From contig OZ059894.1 of the NCBI GenBank assembly GCA_964057225.1, positions 21,358,476-21,422,475 on the forward strand: 64,000 nucleotides of DNA. Reading direction: 5' to 3'. Under the pieces are notes generated by a model, which was not told the origin of the DNA, made no database searches, and saw only the letters and a program-made list of their open reading frames with translations. Each line of letters opens with the position of its first letter. Positions within the stretch are counted from its first letter, which is position 1. Source of the DNA: Auanema rhodensis. Its lineage: Eukaryota > Nematoda > Chromadorea > Rhabditida > Rhabditidae. Made by a program: the position numbers and the translations under genes. Positions 23,042 through 36,026 of this stretch are shown here, piece by piece.

Positions 23042-25146
23042 AAGGCAAAGACGATAGACAACGTTATTCAACGAAAAAAATAATTCTTCAGGGTGAAAAT
23101 CGAGGATATAAGTGTGAACTTATATCAGTTGATATCTCGGTGCATTTTTAAGCTAGCGCAAATCTGATAACACAGATCGACGCAGCTTAAAAATCCGCAT
23201 CGAATGCACTATACTACATTGAGAAACGCTTAATACAAAAATTAGTTATGATCGTTTGAAAAATGATGCATTAGTGTATGTTGAGTTTCCATGTACACTC
23301 AACATTGCTTCCAAAAACATTTTGACAAAAATTTTTTCGAAAAATTTCAGAATAATTTAGCAAAAAGTAGATGTTTTTAGATTCCATTTTTCAAGGCAAA
23401 GACGATAGACAATGTTATTCAACGAAAAAATTAATTCTTCAGGGTGAAAATCGAGGATATAAGTGTGAACTTGTATCAGTTGATATCTCGGTGCATTTTT
23501 AAGTTAGCGCAAATCTGATAACACAGATCGACGCAGCTTAAAAATCCGCATCGAATGCACTATACTACATTGAGAAACGCTTAATACAAAAATTAGTTAT
23601 GATCGTTTGAAAAATGATGCATTAGTGTATGTTGAGTTTCCATGTACACTCAACATTGCTTCCAAAAACATTTTGACAAAAATTTTTTCGAAAAATTTCA
23701 GAATAATTTAGCAAAAAGTAGATGTTTTTAGATTCCTTTTTTCAAGGCAAAGACGATGGACAATGTTATTCAACGAAAAAATTAATTCTTCAGGGTGAAA
23801 ATCGAGGATATAAGTGTGAACTTATATCAGTTGATATCTCGGTGCATTTTTAAGCTAGCGCAAATCTGATAACACAGATCGACGCAGCTTAAAAATCCGC
23901 ATCGAATGCACTATACTACATTGAGAAACGCTTGATACAAAAATTAGTTATGATCGTTTGAAAAATGATGCATTAGTGTATGTTGAGTTTCCATGTACAC
24001 TCAACATTGCTTCCAAAAACTTTTGACAAAAATTTTTTCGAAAAATTTCAGAATAATTTAGCAAAAAGTAGATGTTTTTAGATTCCTTTTTTCAAGACAA
24101 AGACGATGGACAATGTTATTCAACGAAAAAATTAATTCTTCAGGGTGAAAATCGAGGATATAAGTGTGAACTTATATCAGTTGATATCTCGGTGCATTTT
24201 TAAGCTAGCGCAAATCTGATAACACAGATCGACGCAGCTTAAAAATCCGCATCGAATGCACTATACTACATTGAGAAACGCTTAATACAAAAATTAGTTA
24301 TGATCGTTTGAAAAATGATGCATTAGTGTATGTTGAGTTTCCATGTACACTCAACATTGCTTCCAAAAACATTTTGACAAAAATTTTTTCGAAAAATTTC
24401 AAAATAATTTAGCAAAAAGTAGATGTTTTTAGATTCCATTTTTCAAGGCAAAGACGATAGACAATGTTATTCAACGAAAAAATTAATTCTTCAGGGTGAA
24501 AATCGAGGATATAAGTGTGAACTTGTATCAGTTGATATCTCGGTGCATTTTTAAGCTAGCGCAAATCTGATTACACAGATCGACGCAGCTTAAAAATCCG
24601 CATCGAATGCACTATACTACATTGAGAAACGCTTAATACAAAAATTAGTTATGATCGTTTGAAAAATGATGCATTAGTGTATGTTGAGTTTCCATGTACA
24701 CTCAACATTGCTTCCAAAAACATTTTGACAAAAATTTTTTCGAAAAATTTCAAAATAATTTAGCAAAAAGTAGATGTTTTTAGATTTCATTTTTCAAGGC
24801 AAAGACGATAGACAACGTTATTCAACGAAAAAATTAATTCTTCAGGGTGAAAATCGAGGATATAAGTGTGAACTGGTATCAGTTGATATCTCGGTGCATT
24901 TTTAAGCTAGCGCAAATCTGATAACACAGATCGACGCAGCTTGAAAATCCGCATCGAATGCACTATACTACATTGAGAAACGCTTAATACAAAAATTAGT
25001 TATGATCGTTTGAAAAATGATGCATTAGTGTATGTTGAGTTTCCATGTACACTCAACATTGCTTCCAAAAACATTTTGACAAAAATTTTTTCGAAAAATT
25101 TCAAAATAATTTAGCAAAAAGTAGATGTTTTTAGATTCCATTTTTC
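23042..25146. repeat. Six-monomer HOR unit, copy 2 (2105 bp)
   Basis: It repeats every rare marker of 20937-23041 in order, including the deletion AAACTTTTGACA (about 24018) and GAACTGGTATC (about 24872). Since even singletons are shared, this is a very recent tandem duplication, or possibly an assembly duplication. Confidence 0.92.
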
Positions 25147-26199
25147 AAGGCAAGGACGATGGACAATGTTATTCAACGAAAAAAATAATTCTTCAGGGTG
25201 AAAATCGAGGATATATGTGTGAACTTATATCAGTTGATATCTCGGTGCATTTTTAAGCTAGCGCAAATCTGATAACACAGATCGACGCAGCTTAAAAATC
25301 CGCATCGAATGCACTATACTACATTGAGAAACGCTTAATACAAAAATTAGTTATGATCGTTTGAAAAATGATGCATTAGTGTATGTTGAGTTTCCATGTA
25401 CACTCAACATTGCTTCCAAAAACATTTTGACAAAAATTTTTTCGAAAAATTTCAAAATAATTTAGCAAAAAGTAGATGTTTTTAGATTCCATTTTTCAAG
25501 GCAAAGACGATAGACAATGTTATTCAACGAAAAAATTAATTCTTCAGGGTGAAAATCGAGGATATAAGTGTGAACTTGTATCAGTTGATATCTCGGTGCA
25601 TTTTTAAGCTAGCGCAAATCTGATAACACAGATCGACGCAGCTTAAAAATCCGCATCGAATGCACTATACTACATTGAGAAACGCTTAATACAAAAATTA
25701 GTTATGATCGTTTGAAAAATGATGCATTAGTGTATGTTGAGTTTCCATGTACACTCAACATTGCTTCCAAAAACATTTTGACAAAAATTTTTTCGAAAAA
25801 TTTCAAAATAATTTAGCAAAAAGTAGATGTTTTTAGATTCCATTTTTCAAGGCAAAGACGATAGACAATGTTATTCAACGAAAAAATTAATTCTTCAGGG
25901 TGAAAATCGAGGATATAAGTGTGAACTTGTATCAGTTGATATCTCGGTGCATTTTTAAGCTAGCGCAAATCTGATAACACAGATCGACGCAGCTTAAAAA
26001 TCCGCATCGAATGCACTATACTACATTGAGAAACGCTTAATACAAAAATTAGTTATGATCGTTTGAAAAATGATGCATTAGTGTATGTTGAGTTTCCATG
26101 TACACTCAACATTGCTTCCAAAAACATTTTGACAAAAATTTTTTCGAAAAATTTCAGAATAATTTAGCAAAAAGTAGATGTTTTTAGATTCCTTTTTTC
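25147..26199. repeat. Three-monomer linker
   Basis: Three zone 2 monomers. The first has a private GATATATGTGTGAAC change in the H1 stem (about 25211). Confidence 0.65.
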
Positions 26200-29100
26200 A
26201 AGGCAAAGACGATGGACAATGTTATTCAACGAAAAAATTAATTCTTCAGGGTGAAAATCGAGGATATAAGTGTGAACTTATATCAGTTGATATCTCGGTG
26301 CATTTTTAAGCTAGCGCAAATCTGATAACACAGATCGACGCAGCTTAAAAATCCGCATCGAATGCACTATACTACATTGAGAAACGCTTGATACAAAAAT
26401 TAGTTATGATCGTTTGAAAAATGATGCATTAGTGTATGTTGAGTTTCCATGTACACTCAACATTGCTTCCAAAAACATTTTGACAAAAATTTTTTCGAAA
26501 AATTTCAAAATAATTTAGCAAAAAGTAGATGTTTTTAGATTCCATTTTTCAAGGCAAGGACGATGGACAATGTTATTCAACGAAAAAAATAATTCTTCAG
26601 GGTGAAAATCGAGGATATAAGTGTGAACTTATATCAGTTGATATCTCGGTGCATTTTTAAGCTAGCGCAAATCTGATAACACAGATCGACGCAGCTTAAA
26701 AATCCGCATCGAATGCACTATACTACATTGAGAAACGCTTAATACAAAAATTAGTTATGATCGTTTGAAAAATGATGCATTAGTGTATGTTGAGTTTCCA
26801 TGTACACTCAACATTGCTTCCAAAAACATTTTGACAAAAATTTTTTCGAAAAATTTCAAAATAATTTAGCAAAAAGTAGATGTTTTTAGATTCCATTTTT
26901 CAAGGCAAAGACGATAGACAATGTTATTCAACGAAAAAATTAATTCTTCAGGGTGAAAATCGAGGATATAAGTGTGAACTTGTATCAGTTGATATCTCGG
27001 TGCATTTTTAAGCTAGCGCAAATCTGATAACACAGATCGACGCAGCTTAAAAATCCGCATCGAATGCACTATACTACATCGAGAAACGCTTAATACAAAA
27101 ATTAGTTATGATCGTTTGAAAAATGATGCATTAGTGTATGTTGAGTTTCCATGTACACTCAACATTGCTTCTAAAAACATTTTGACAAAAATTTTTTCGA
27201 AAAATTTCAAAATAATTTAGCAAAAAGTAGATGTTTTTAGATTCCATTTTTCAAGGCAAAGACGATAGACAACGTTATTCAACGAAAAAATTAATTCTTC
27301 AGGGTGAAAATCGAGGATATAAGTGTGAACTTGTATCAGTTGATATCTCGGTGCATTTTTAAGCTAGCGCAAATCTGATAACACAGATCGACGCAGCTTA
27401 AAAATCCGCATCGAATGCACTATACTACATTGAGAAACGCTTAATACAAAAATTAGTTATGATCGTTTGAAAAATGATGCATTAGTGTATGTTGAGTTTC
27501 CATGTACACTCAACATTGCTTCCAAAAACATTTTGACGAAAATTTTTTCAAAAAATATCAGAATAATTTAGCAAAAAGTAGATGTTTTTAGATTCCTTTT
27601 TTCAAGGCAAAGACGATGAACAATGTTATTCAACGAAAAAATTAATTCTTCAGGGTGAAAATCGAGGATATAAGTGTGAACTTATATCAGTTGATATCTC
27701 GGTGCATTTTTAAGCTAGCGCAAATCTGATAACACAGATCGACGCAGCTTAAAAATCCGCATCGAATGCACTATACTACATTGAGAAACGCTTGATACAA
27801 AAATTAGTTATGATCGTTTGAAAAATGATGCATTAGTGTATGTTGAGTTTCCATGTACACTCAACATTGCTTCCAAAAACATTTTGACAAAAATTTTTTC
27901 GAAAAATTTCAAAATAATTTAGCAAAAAGTAGATGTTTTTAGATTTCATTTTTCAAGGCAAGGACGATGGACAATGTTATTCAACGAAAAAAATAATTCT
28001 TCAGGGTGAAAATCGAGGATATAAGTGTGAACTTATATCAGTTGATATCTCGGTGCATTTTTAAGCTAGCGCAAATCTGATAACACAGATCGACGCAGCT
28101 TAAAAATCCGCATCGAATGCACTATACTACATTGAGAAACGCTTAATACAAAAATTAGTTATGATCGTTTGAAAAATGATGCATTAGTGTATGTTGAGTT
28201 TCCATGTACACTCAACATTGCTTCCAAAAACATTTTGACAAAAATTTTTTCGAAAAATTTCAAAATAATTTAGCAAAAAGTAGATGTTTTTAGATTCCAT
28301 TTTTCAAGGCAAAGACGATAGACAATGTTATTCAACGAAAAAATTAATTCTTCAGGGTGAAAATCGAGGATATAAGTGTGAACTTGTATCAGTTGATATC
28401 TCGGTGCATTTTTAAGCTAGCGCAAATCTGATAACACAGATCGACGCAGCTTAAAAATCCGCATCGAATGCACTATACTACATTGAGAAACGCTTAATAC
28501 AAAAATTAGTTATGATCGTTTGAAAAATGATGCATTAGTGTATGTTGAGTTTCCATGTACACTCAACATTGCTTCCAAAAACATTTTGACAAAAATTTTT
28601 TCGAAACATTTCAAAATAATTTAGCAAAAAGTAGACGTTTTTAGATTTCATTTTTCAAGGCAAAGACGATAGACAACGTTATTCAACGAAAAAATTAATT
28701 CTTCAGGGTGAAAATCGAGGATATAAGTGTGAACTTGTATCAGTTGATATCTCGGTGCATTTTTAAGCTAGCGCAAATCTGATAACACAGATCGACGCAG
28801 CTTAAAAATCCGCATCGAATGCACTATACTACATTGAGAAACGCTTAATACAAAAATTAGTTATGATCGTTTGAAAAATGATGCATTAGTGTATGTTGAG
28901 TTTCCATGTACACTCAACATTGCTTCCAAAAACATTTTGACAAAAATTTTTTCGAAAAATTTCAAAATAATTTAGCAAAAAGTAGATGTTTTTAGATTCC
29001 ATTTTTCAAGGCAAGGACGATGGACAATGTTATTCAACGAAAAAAATAATTCTTCAGGGTGAAAATCGAGGATATAAGTGTGAACTTATATCAGTTGATA

Positions 29101-30762
29101 TCTCGGTGCATTTTTAAGCTAGCGCAAATCTGATAACACAGATCGACGCAGCTTAAAAATCCGCATCGAATGCACTATACTACATTGAGAAACGCTTAAT
29201 ACAAAAATTAGTTATGATCGTTTGAAAAATGATGCATTAGTGTATGTTGAGTTTCCATGTACACTCAACATTGCTTCCAAAAACATTTTGACAAAAATTT
29301 TTTCGAAAAATTTCAAAATAATTTAGCAAAAAGTAGATGTTTTTAGATTCCATTTTTCAAGGCAAAGACGATAGACAATGTTATTCAACGAAAAAATTAA
29401 TTCTTCAGGGTGAAAATCGAGGATATAAGTGTGAACTTGTATCAGTTGATATCTCGGTGCATTTTTAAGCTAGCGCAAATCTGATAACACAGATCGACGC
29501 AGCTTAAAAATCCGCATCGAATGCACTATACTACATTGAGAAACGCTTAATACAAAAATTAGTTATGATCGTTTGAAAAATGATGCATTAGTGTATGTTG
29601 AGTTTCCATGTACACTCAACATTGCTTCCAAAAACATTTTGACAAAAATTTTTTCGAAAAATTTCAAAATAATTTAGCAAAAAGTAGATGTTTTTAGATT
29701 TCATTTTTCAAGGCAAAGACGATAGACAACGTTATTCAACGAAAAAATTAATTCTTCAGGGTGAAAATCGAGGATATAAGTGTGAACTTGTATCAGTTGA
29801 TATCTCGGTGCATTTTTAAGCTAGCGCAAATCTGATAACACAGATCGACGCAGCTTAAAAATCCGCATCGAATGCACTATACTACATTGAGAAACGCTTA
29901 ATACAAAAATTAGTTATGATCGTTTGAAAAATGATGCATTAGTGTATGTTGAGTTTCCATGTACACTCAACATTGCTTCCAAAAACATTTTGACAAAAAT
30001 TTTTTCGAAAAATTTCAAAATAATTTAGCAAAAAGTAGATGTTTTTAGATTCCATTTTTCAAGGCAAGGACGATGGACAATGTTATTCAACGAAAAAAAT
30101 AATTCTTCAGGGTGAAAATCGAGGATATAAGTGTGAACTTATATCAGTTGATATCTCGGTGCATTTTTAAGCTAGCGCAAATCTGATAACACAGATCGAC
30201 GCAGCTTAAAAATCCGCATCGAATGCACTATACTACACTGAGAAACGCTTAATACAAAAATTAGTTATGATCGTTTGAAAAATGATGCATTAGTGTATGT
30301 TGAGTTTCCATGTACACTCAACATTGCTTCCAAAAACATTTTGACAAAAATTTTTTCGAAAAATTTCAAAATAATTTAGCAAAAAGTAGATGTTTTTAGA
30401 TTCCATTTTTCAAGGCAAAGACGATAGACAATGTTATTCAACGAAAAAATTAATTCTTAAGGGTGAAAATCGAGGATATAAGTGTGAACTTGTATCAGTT
30501 GATATCTCGGTGCATTTTTAAGCTAGCGCAAATCTGATAACACAGATCGACGCAGCTTAAAAATCCGCATCGAATGCACTATACTACATTGAGAAACGCT
30601 TAATACAAAAATTAGTTATGATCGTTTGAAAAATGATGCATTAGTGTATGTTGAGTTTCCATGTACACTCAACATTGCTTCCAAAAACATTTTGACAAAA
30701 ATTTTTTCGAAAAATTTCAGAATAATTTAGCAAAAAGTAGATGTTTTTAGATTCCTTTTTTC
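26200..30762. repeat. Thirteen-monomer HOR unit, copy 1 (4563 bp)
   Basis: Markers ACATCGAGAAAC with GCTTCTAAAAAC (monomer 26902), GACGAAAATTTTTTCAAAAA with ATATCAGAAT (27253) and GACGATGAACAATG (27604) recur exactly 4563 bp later at 31465, 31816 and 32167. Its interior from 27955 contains a separate three-monomer tandem repeat. Confidence 0.8.
27955..30411. repeat. Three-monomer HOR, period 1053 bp
   Basis: The order AAGGCAAGGACG-AAATAATTC, ATAGACAATG ending AGATTTCATTTTTC, and ATAGACAACG is seen at 27955, 29008 and (for at least the first monomer) 30061, spaced 1053 bp. The first unit has private changes CGAAACATTT and GTAGACGTTT (about 28604-28637). The copy at 30061 has TACACTGAG. Confidence 0.8.
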
Positions 30763-32377
30763 AAGGCAAAGACGATGGACAATGTTATTCAACGAAAAAA
30801 TTAATTCTTCAGGGTGAAAATCGAGGATATAAGTGTGAACTTATATCAGTTGATATCTCGGTGCATTTTTAAGCTAGCGCAAATCTGATAACACAGATCG
30901 ACGCAGCTTAAAAATCCGCATCGAATGCACTATACTACATTGAGAAACGCTTGATACAAAAATTAGTTATGATCGTTTGAAAAATGATGCATTAGTGTAT
31001 GTTGAGTTTCCATGTACACTCAACATTGCTTCCAAAAACATTTTGACAAAAATTTTTTCGAAAAATTTCAAAATAATTTAGCAAAAAGTAGATGTTTTTA
31101 GATTCCATTTTTCAAGGCAAGGACGATGGACAATGTTATTCAACGAAAAAAATAATTCTTCAGGGTGAAAATCGAGGATATAAGTGTGAACTTATATCAG
31201 TTGATATCTCGGTGCATTTTTAAGCTAGCGCAAATCTGATAACACAGATCGACGCAGCTTAAAAATCCGCATCGAATGCACTATACTACATTGAGAAACG
31301 CTTAATACAAAAATTAGTTATGATCGTTTGAAAAATGATGCATTAGTGTATGTTGAGTTTCCATGTACACTCAACATTGCTTCCAAAAACATTTTGACAA
31401 AAATTTTTTCGAAAAATTTCAAAATAATTTAGCAAAAAGTAGATGTTTTTAGATTCCATTTTTCAAGGCAAAGACGATAGACAATGTTATTCAACGAAAA
31501 AATTAATTCTTCAGGGTGAAAATCGAGGATATAAGTGTGAACTTGTATCAGTTGATATCTCGGTGCATTTTTAAGCTAGCGCAAATCTGATAACACAGAT
31601 CGACGCAGCTTAAAAATCCGCATCGAATGCACTATACTACATCGAGAAACGCTTAATACAAAAATTAGTTATGATCGTTTGAAAAATGATGCATTAGTGT
31701 ATGTTGAGTTTCCATGTACACTCAACATTGCTTCTAAAAACATTTTGACAAAAATTTTTTCGAAAAATTTCAAAATAATTTAGCAAAAAGTAGATGTTTT
31801 TAGATTCCATTTTTCAAGGCAAAGACGATAGACAACGTTATTCAACGAAAAAATTAATTCTTCAGGGTGAAAATCGAGGATATAAGTGTGAACTTGTATC
31901 AGTTGATATCTCGGTGCATTTTTAAGCTAGCGCAAATCTGATAACACAGATCGACGCAGCTTAAAAATCCGCATCGAATGCACTATACTACATTGAGAAA
32001 CGCTTAATACAAAAATTAGTTATGATCGTTTGAAAAATGATGCATTAGTGTATGTTGAGTTTCCATGTACACTCAACATTGCTTCCAAAAACATTTTGAC
32101 GAAAATTTTTTCAAAAAATATCAGAATAATTTAGCAAAAAGTATATGTTTTTAGATTCCTTTTTTCAAGGCAAAGACGATGAACAATGTTATTCAACGAA
32201 AAAATTAATTCTTCAGGGTGAAAATCGAGGATATAAGTGTGAACTTATATCAGTTGATATCTCGGTGCATTTTTAAGCTAGCGCAAATCTGATAACACAG
32301 ATCGACGCAGCTTAAAAATCCGCATCGAATGCACTATACTACATTGAGAAAAGCTTAATACAAAAATTAGTTATGAT
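30763..32377. repeat. Thirteen-monomer HOR, partial copy 2
   Basis: The first four monomers match 26200-27603 in order and in rare variants. The fifth (32167) keeps GATGAACAATG but differs at AGAAAAGCTT and the CCATTTTTC end, so correspondence fades near 32350. Confidence 0.75.
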
Positions 32378-33219
32378 CGTTTGAAAAATGATGCATTAGT
32401 GTATGTTGAGTTTCCATGTACACTCAACATTGCTTCCAAAAACATTTTGACAAAAATTTTTTCGAAAAATTTCAAAATAATTTAGCAAAAAGTAGATGTT
32501 TTTAGATTCCATTTTTCAAGGCAAGGACGATGGACAATGTTATTCAACGAAAAAAATAATTCTTCAGGGTGAAAATCGAGGATATAAGTGTGAACTTATA
32601 TCAGTTGATATCTCGGTGCATTTTTAAGCTAGCGCAAATCTGATAACACAGATCGACGCAGCTTAAAAATCCGCATCGAATGCACTATACTACATTGAGA
32701 AACGCTTAATACAAAAATTAGATATGATCGTTTGAAAAATGATGCATTAGTGTATGTTGAGTTTCCATGTACACTCAACATTGCTTCCAAAAACATTTTG
32801 ACAAAAATTTTTTCGAAAAATTTCAAAATAATTCAGCAAAAAGTAGATGTTTTTAGATTCCTTTTTTCAAGGCAAAGACGATGGACAATGTTATTCAACG
32901 AAAAAATTAATTCTTCAGGGTGAAAATCGAGGATATAAGTGTGAACTTGTATCAGTTGATATCTCGGTGCATTTTTAAGCTAGCGCAAATCTGATAACAC
33001 AGATCGACGCAGCTTAAAAATCCGCATCGAATGCACAATACTACATTGAGAAACGTTTGATACAAAAATTAGTTATGATCGTTTGAAAAATGATGCATTA
33101 GTGTATGTTGAGTTTCCATGTACACTCAACATTGCTTCCAAAAACATTTTGACAAAAATTTTTTCGAAAAATTTCAAAATAATTTAGCAAAAAGTAGATG
33201 TTTTTAGATTCCATTTTTC
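31114..33219. repeat. Six-monomer HOR unit, copy 1 (2106 bp)
   Basis: Order: AAGGCAAGGACG; ACATCGAG with TTCTAAAAAC; GACGAAAATT; GATGAACAATG; AAGGCAAGGACG with TTAGATATGATC and AATTCAGC; and GATGG with GCACAATACTAC and ACGTTTGATAC. The same six follow from 33220. Confidence 0.9.
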
Positions 33220-35324
33220 AAGGCAAGGACGATGGACAATGTTATTCAACGAAAAAAATAATTCTTCAGGGTGAAAATCGAGGATATAAGTGTGAACTTA
33301 TATCAGTTGATATCTCGGTGCATTTTTAAGCTAGCGCAAATCTGATAACACAGATCGACGCAGCTTAAAAATCCGCATCGAATGCACTATACTACATTGA
33401 GAAACGCTTAATACAAAAATTAGTTATGATCGTTTGAAAAATGATTCATTAGTGTATGTTGAGTTTCCATGTACACTCAACATTGCTTCCAAAAACATTT
33501 TGACAAAAATTTTTTCGAAAAATTTCAAAATAATTTAGCAAAAAGTAGATGTTTTTAGATTCCATTTCTCAAGGCAAAGACGATAGACAATGTTATTCAA
33601 CGAAAAAATTAATTCTTCAGGGTGAAAATCGAGGATATAAGTGTGAACTTGTATCAGTTGATATCTCGGTGCATTTTTAAGCTAGCGCAAATCTGATAAC
33701 ACAGATCGACGCAGCTTAAAAATCCGCATCGAATGCACTATACTACATCGAGAAACGCTTAATACAAAAATTAGTTATGATCGTTTGAAAAATGATGCAT
33801 TAGTGTATGTTGAGTTTCCATGTACACTCAACATTGCTTCTAAAAACATTTTGCCAAAAGTTTTTCGAAAAATTTCAAAATAATTTAGCAAAAAGTAGAT
33901 GTTTTTAGATTCCATTTTTCAAGGCAAAGACGATAGACAACGTTATTCAACGAAAAAATTAATTCTTCAGGGTGAAAATCGAGGATATAAGTGTGAACTT
34001 GTATCAGTTGATATCTCGGTGCATTTTTAAGCTAGCGCAAATCTGATAACACAGATCGACGCAGCTTAAAAATCCGCATCGAATGCACTATACTACATTG
34101 AGAAACGCTTAATACAAAAATTAGTTATGATCGTTTGAAAAATGATGCATTAGTGTATGTTGAGTTTCCATGTACACTCAACATTGCTTCCAAAAACATT
34201 TTGACGAAAATTTTTTCAAAAAATATCAGAATAATTTAGCAAAAAGTAGATGTTTTTAGATTCCTTTTTTCAAGGCAAAGACGATGAACAATGTTATTCA
34301 ACGAAAAAATTAATTCTTCAGGGTGAAAATCGAGGATATAAGTGTGAACTTATATCAGTTGATATCTCGGTGCATTTTTAAGCTAGCGCAAATCTGATAA
34401 CACAGATCGACGCAGCTTAAAAATCCGCATCGAATGCACTATACTACATTGAGAAAAACTTAATACAAAAATTAGTTATGATCGTTTGAAAAATGATGCA
34501 TTAGTGTATGTTGAGTTTCCATGTACACTCAACATTGCTTCCAAAAACATTTTGACAAAAATTTTTTCGAAAAATTTCAAAATAATTTAGCAAAAAGTAG
34601 ATGTTTTTAGATTCCATTTTTCAAGGCAAGGACGATGGACAATGTTATTCAACGAAAAAAATAATTCTTCAGGGTGAAAATCGAGGATATAAGTGTGAAC
34701 TTATATCAGTTGATATCTCGGTGCATTTTTAAGCTAGCGCAAATCTGATAACACAGATCGACGCAGCTTAAAAATCCGCATCGAATGCACTATACTACAT
34801 TGAGAAACGCTTAATACAAAAATTAGATATGATCGTTTGAAAAATGATGCATTAGTGTATGTTGAGTTTCCATGTACACTCAACATTGCTTCCAAAAACA
34901 TTTTGACAAAAATTTTTTCGAAAAATTTCAAAATAATTCAGCAACAAGTAGATGTTTTTAGATTCCTTTTTTCAAGGCAAAGACGATGGACAATGTTATT
35001 CAACGAAAAAATTAATTCTTCAGGGTGAAAATCGAGGATATAAGTGTGAACTTGTATCAGTTGATATCTCGGTGCATTTTTAAGCTAGCGCAAATCTGAT
35101 AACACAGATCGACGCAGCTTAAAAATCCGCATCGAATGCACAATACTACATTGAGAAACGTTTGATACAAAAATTAGTTATGATCGTTTGAAAAATGATG
35201 CATTAGTGTATGTTGAGTTTCCATGTACACTCAACATTGCTTCCAAAAACATTTTGACAAAAATTTTTTCGAAAAATTTCCAAATAATTTAGCAAAAAGT
35301 AGATGTTTTTAGATTCCATTTTTC
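33220..35324. repeat. Six-monomer HOR unit, copy 2 (2105 bp)
   Basis: It repeats the six types of 31114-33219. Private differences: ATGATTCATTAG and CCATTTCTC in the first monomer, TTTTGCCAAAAGTTTTTCG with a 1-bp deletion in the second, AGAAAAACTT in the fourth, AGCAACAAGTAG in the fifth and TTTCCAAATAAT in the sixth. These show it has diverged slightly since the duplication. It also marks the right end of zone 2. Confidence 0.9.
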
Positions 35325-36026
35325 AAGGCAAAGACGATAGACAATGTTATTCAACGAAAAAATTAATTCTTCAGGGTGAAAATCGAGGATATAAGTGTGA
35401 ACTTATATCAGTTGATATCTCGGTGCATTTTTAAGCTAGCGCAAATCTGATAACACAGATCGACGCAGCTTAAAACTCCGCATCGAATGCACTATACAAC
35501 ATTGAGAAACGCTTAATACAAAAATTAGTTATGATCGTTTGAAAAATGATGCATTAGTGTGTGTTGAGTTTCCATGTACACTCAACATTGCTTCCAAAAA
35601 CATTTTGACAAAAATTTTTTCGAAAAATTTCAAAATAATTTAGCAAAAAGTAGATGTTTTTAGATTCCATTTTTCAAGGCAAAGACGATAGACAAGGTTA
35701 TTCAACGAAAAAATTAATTCTTCAGGGTGAAAATCGAGGATATAAGTGTGAACTTATATCAGTTGATATCTCGGTGCATTTTTAAGCTAGCGCAAATCTG
35801 ATAACACAGATCGACGCAGCTTAAAAATCCGCATCGAATGCACTATACTACATCAAGAAACGCTTGATACAAAAATTAGTTATGATCGTTTGAAAAATGA
35901 TGCATTAGTGTATGTTGAGTTTCCATGTACACTCAACATTGCTTCCAAAAACATTTTGACAAAAATTTTTTCGAAAAATTTCAAAATAATTTAGCAAAAA
36001 GTAGATGTTTTTAGATTTCATTTTTC
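35325..36026. repeat. Two-monomer junction between zones 2 and 3
   Basis: The monomers at 35325 and 35676 carry ACTTATATC in place of ACTTGTATC. They also introduce GTGTGTTGAG and CATCAAG, variants not seen to the left. Private changes include TTAAAACTCC, TATACAACATT and GACAAGGTT. Confidence 0.75.

Larger units (their letters stand above)
13215..35324. repeat. Subfamily zone 2: ACTTGTATC, ATAGACAACG and AAATAATTC monomers
   Basis: Sixty-three monomers of 351 or 350 bp are drawn from a few recurring types: AAGGCAAGGACGATGG with CGAAAAAAATAATTC; GATAGACAACG with ACTTGTATC; GATAGACAACG with AAATAATTC and ACTTATATC; GATAGACAATG with ACTTGTATC; and GATGGACAATG with CTTGATAC. The ACTTGTATC variant is last seen at about 35051. 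Divergence between types is a few substitutions per monomer by eye. Confidence 0.8.

Noticed and set aside
32629-32826. 65-residue minus-strand open frame, repeated at 34734, 48423, 56145 and 57899
   Set aside because: It also starts with TTG, and is open only where a TAA is lost (TTAGATATG or TTAGTTTTG in place of TTAGTTATG). It runs through the hairpins and A/T tracts. Its recurrence reflects copying of the monomer, not a gene family.
32732-32923. 63-residue plus-strand open frame, repeated at 34837, 53440, 53791, 56598 and 58352
   Set aside because: It begins with TTG, not ATG. It exists only where the usual in-frame TAG in AATTTAGC has mutated to CAG or TTG, and most monomers stop after about 34 codons. 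It is a by-product of the satellite, with no sign of selection for coding.
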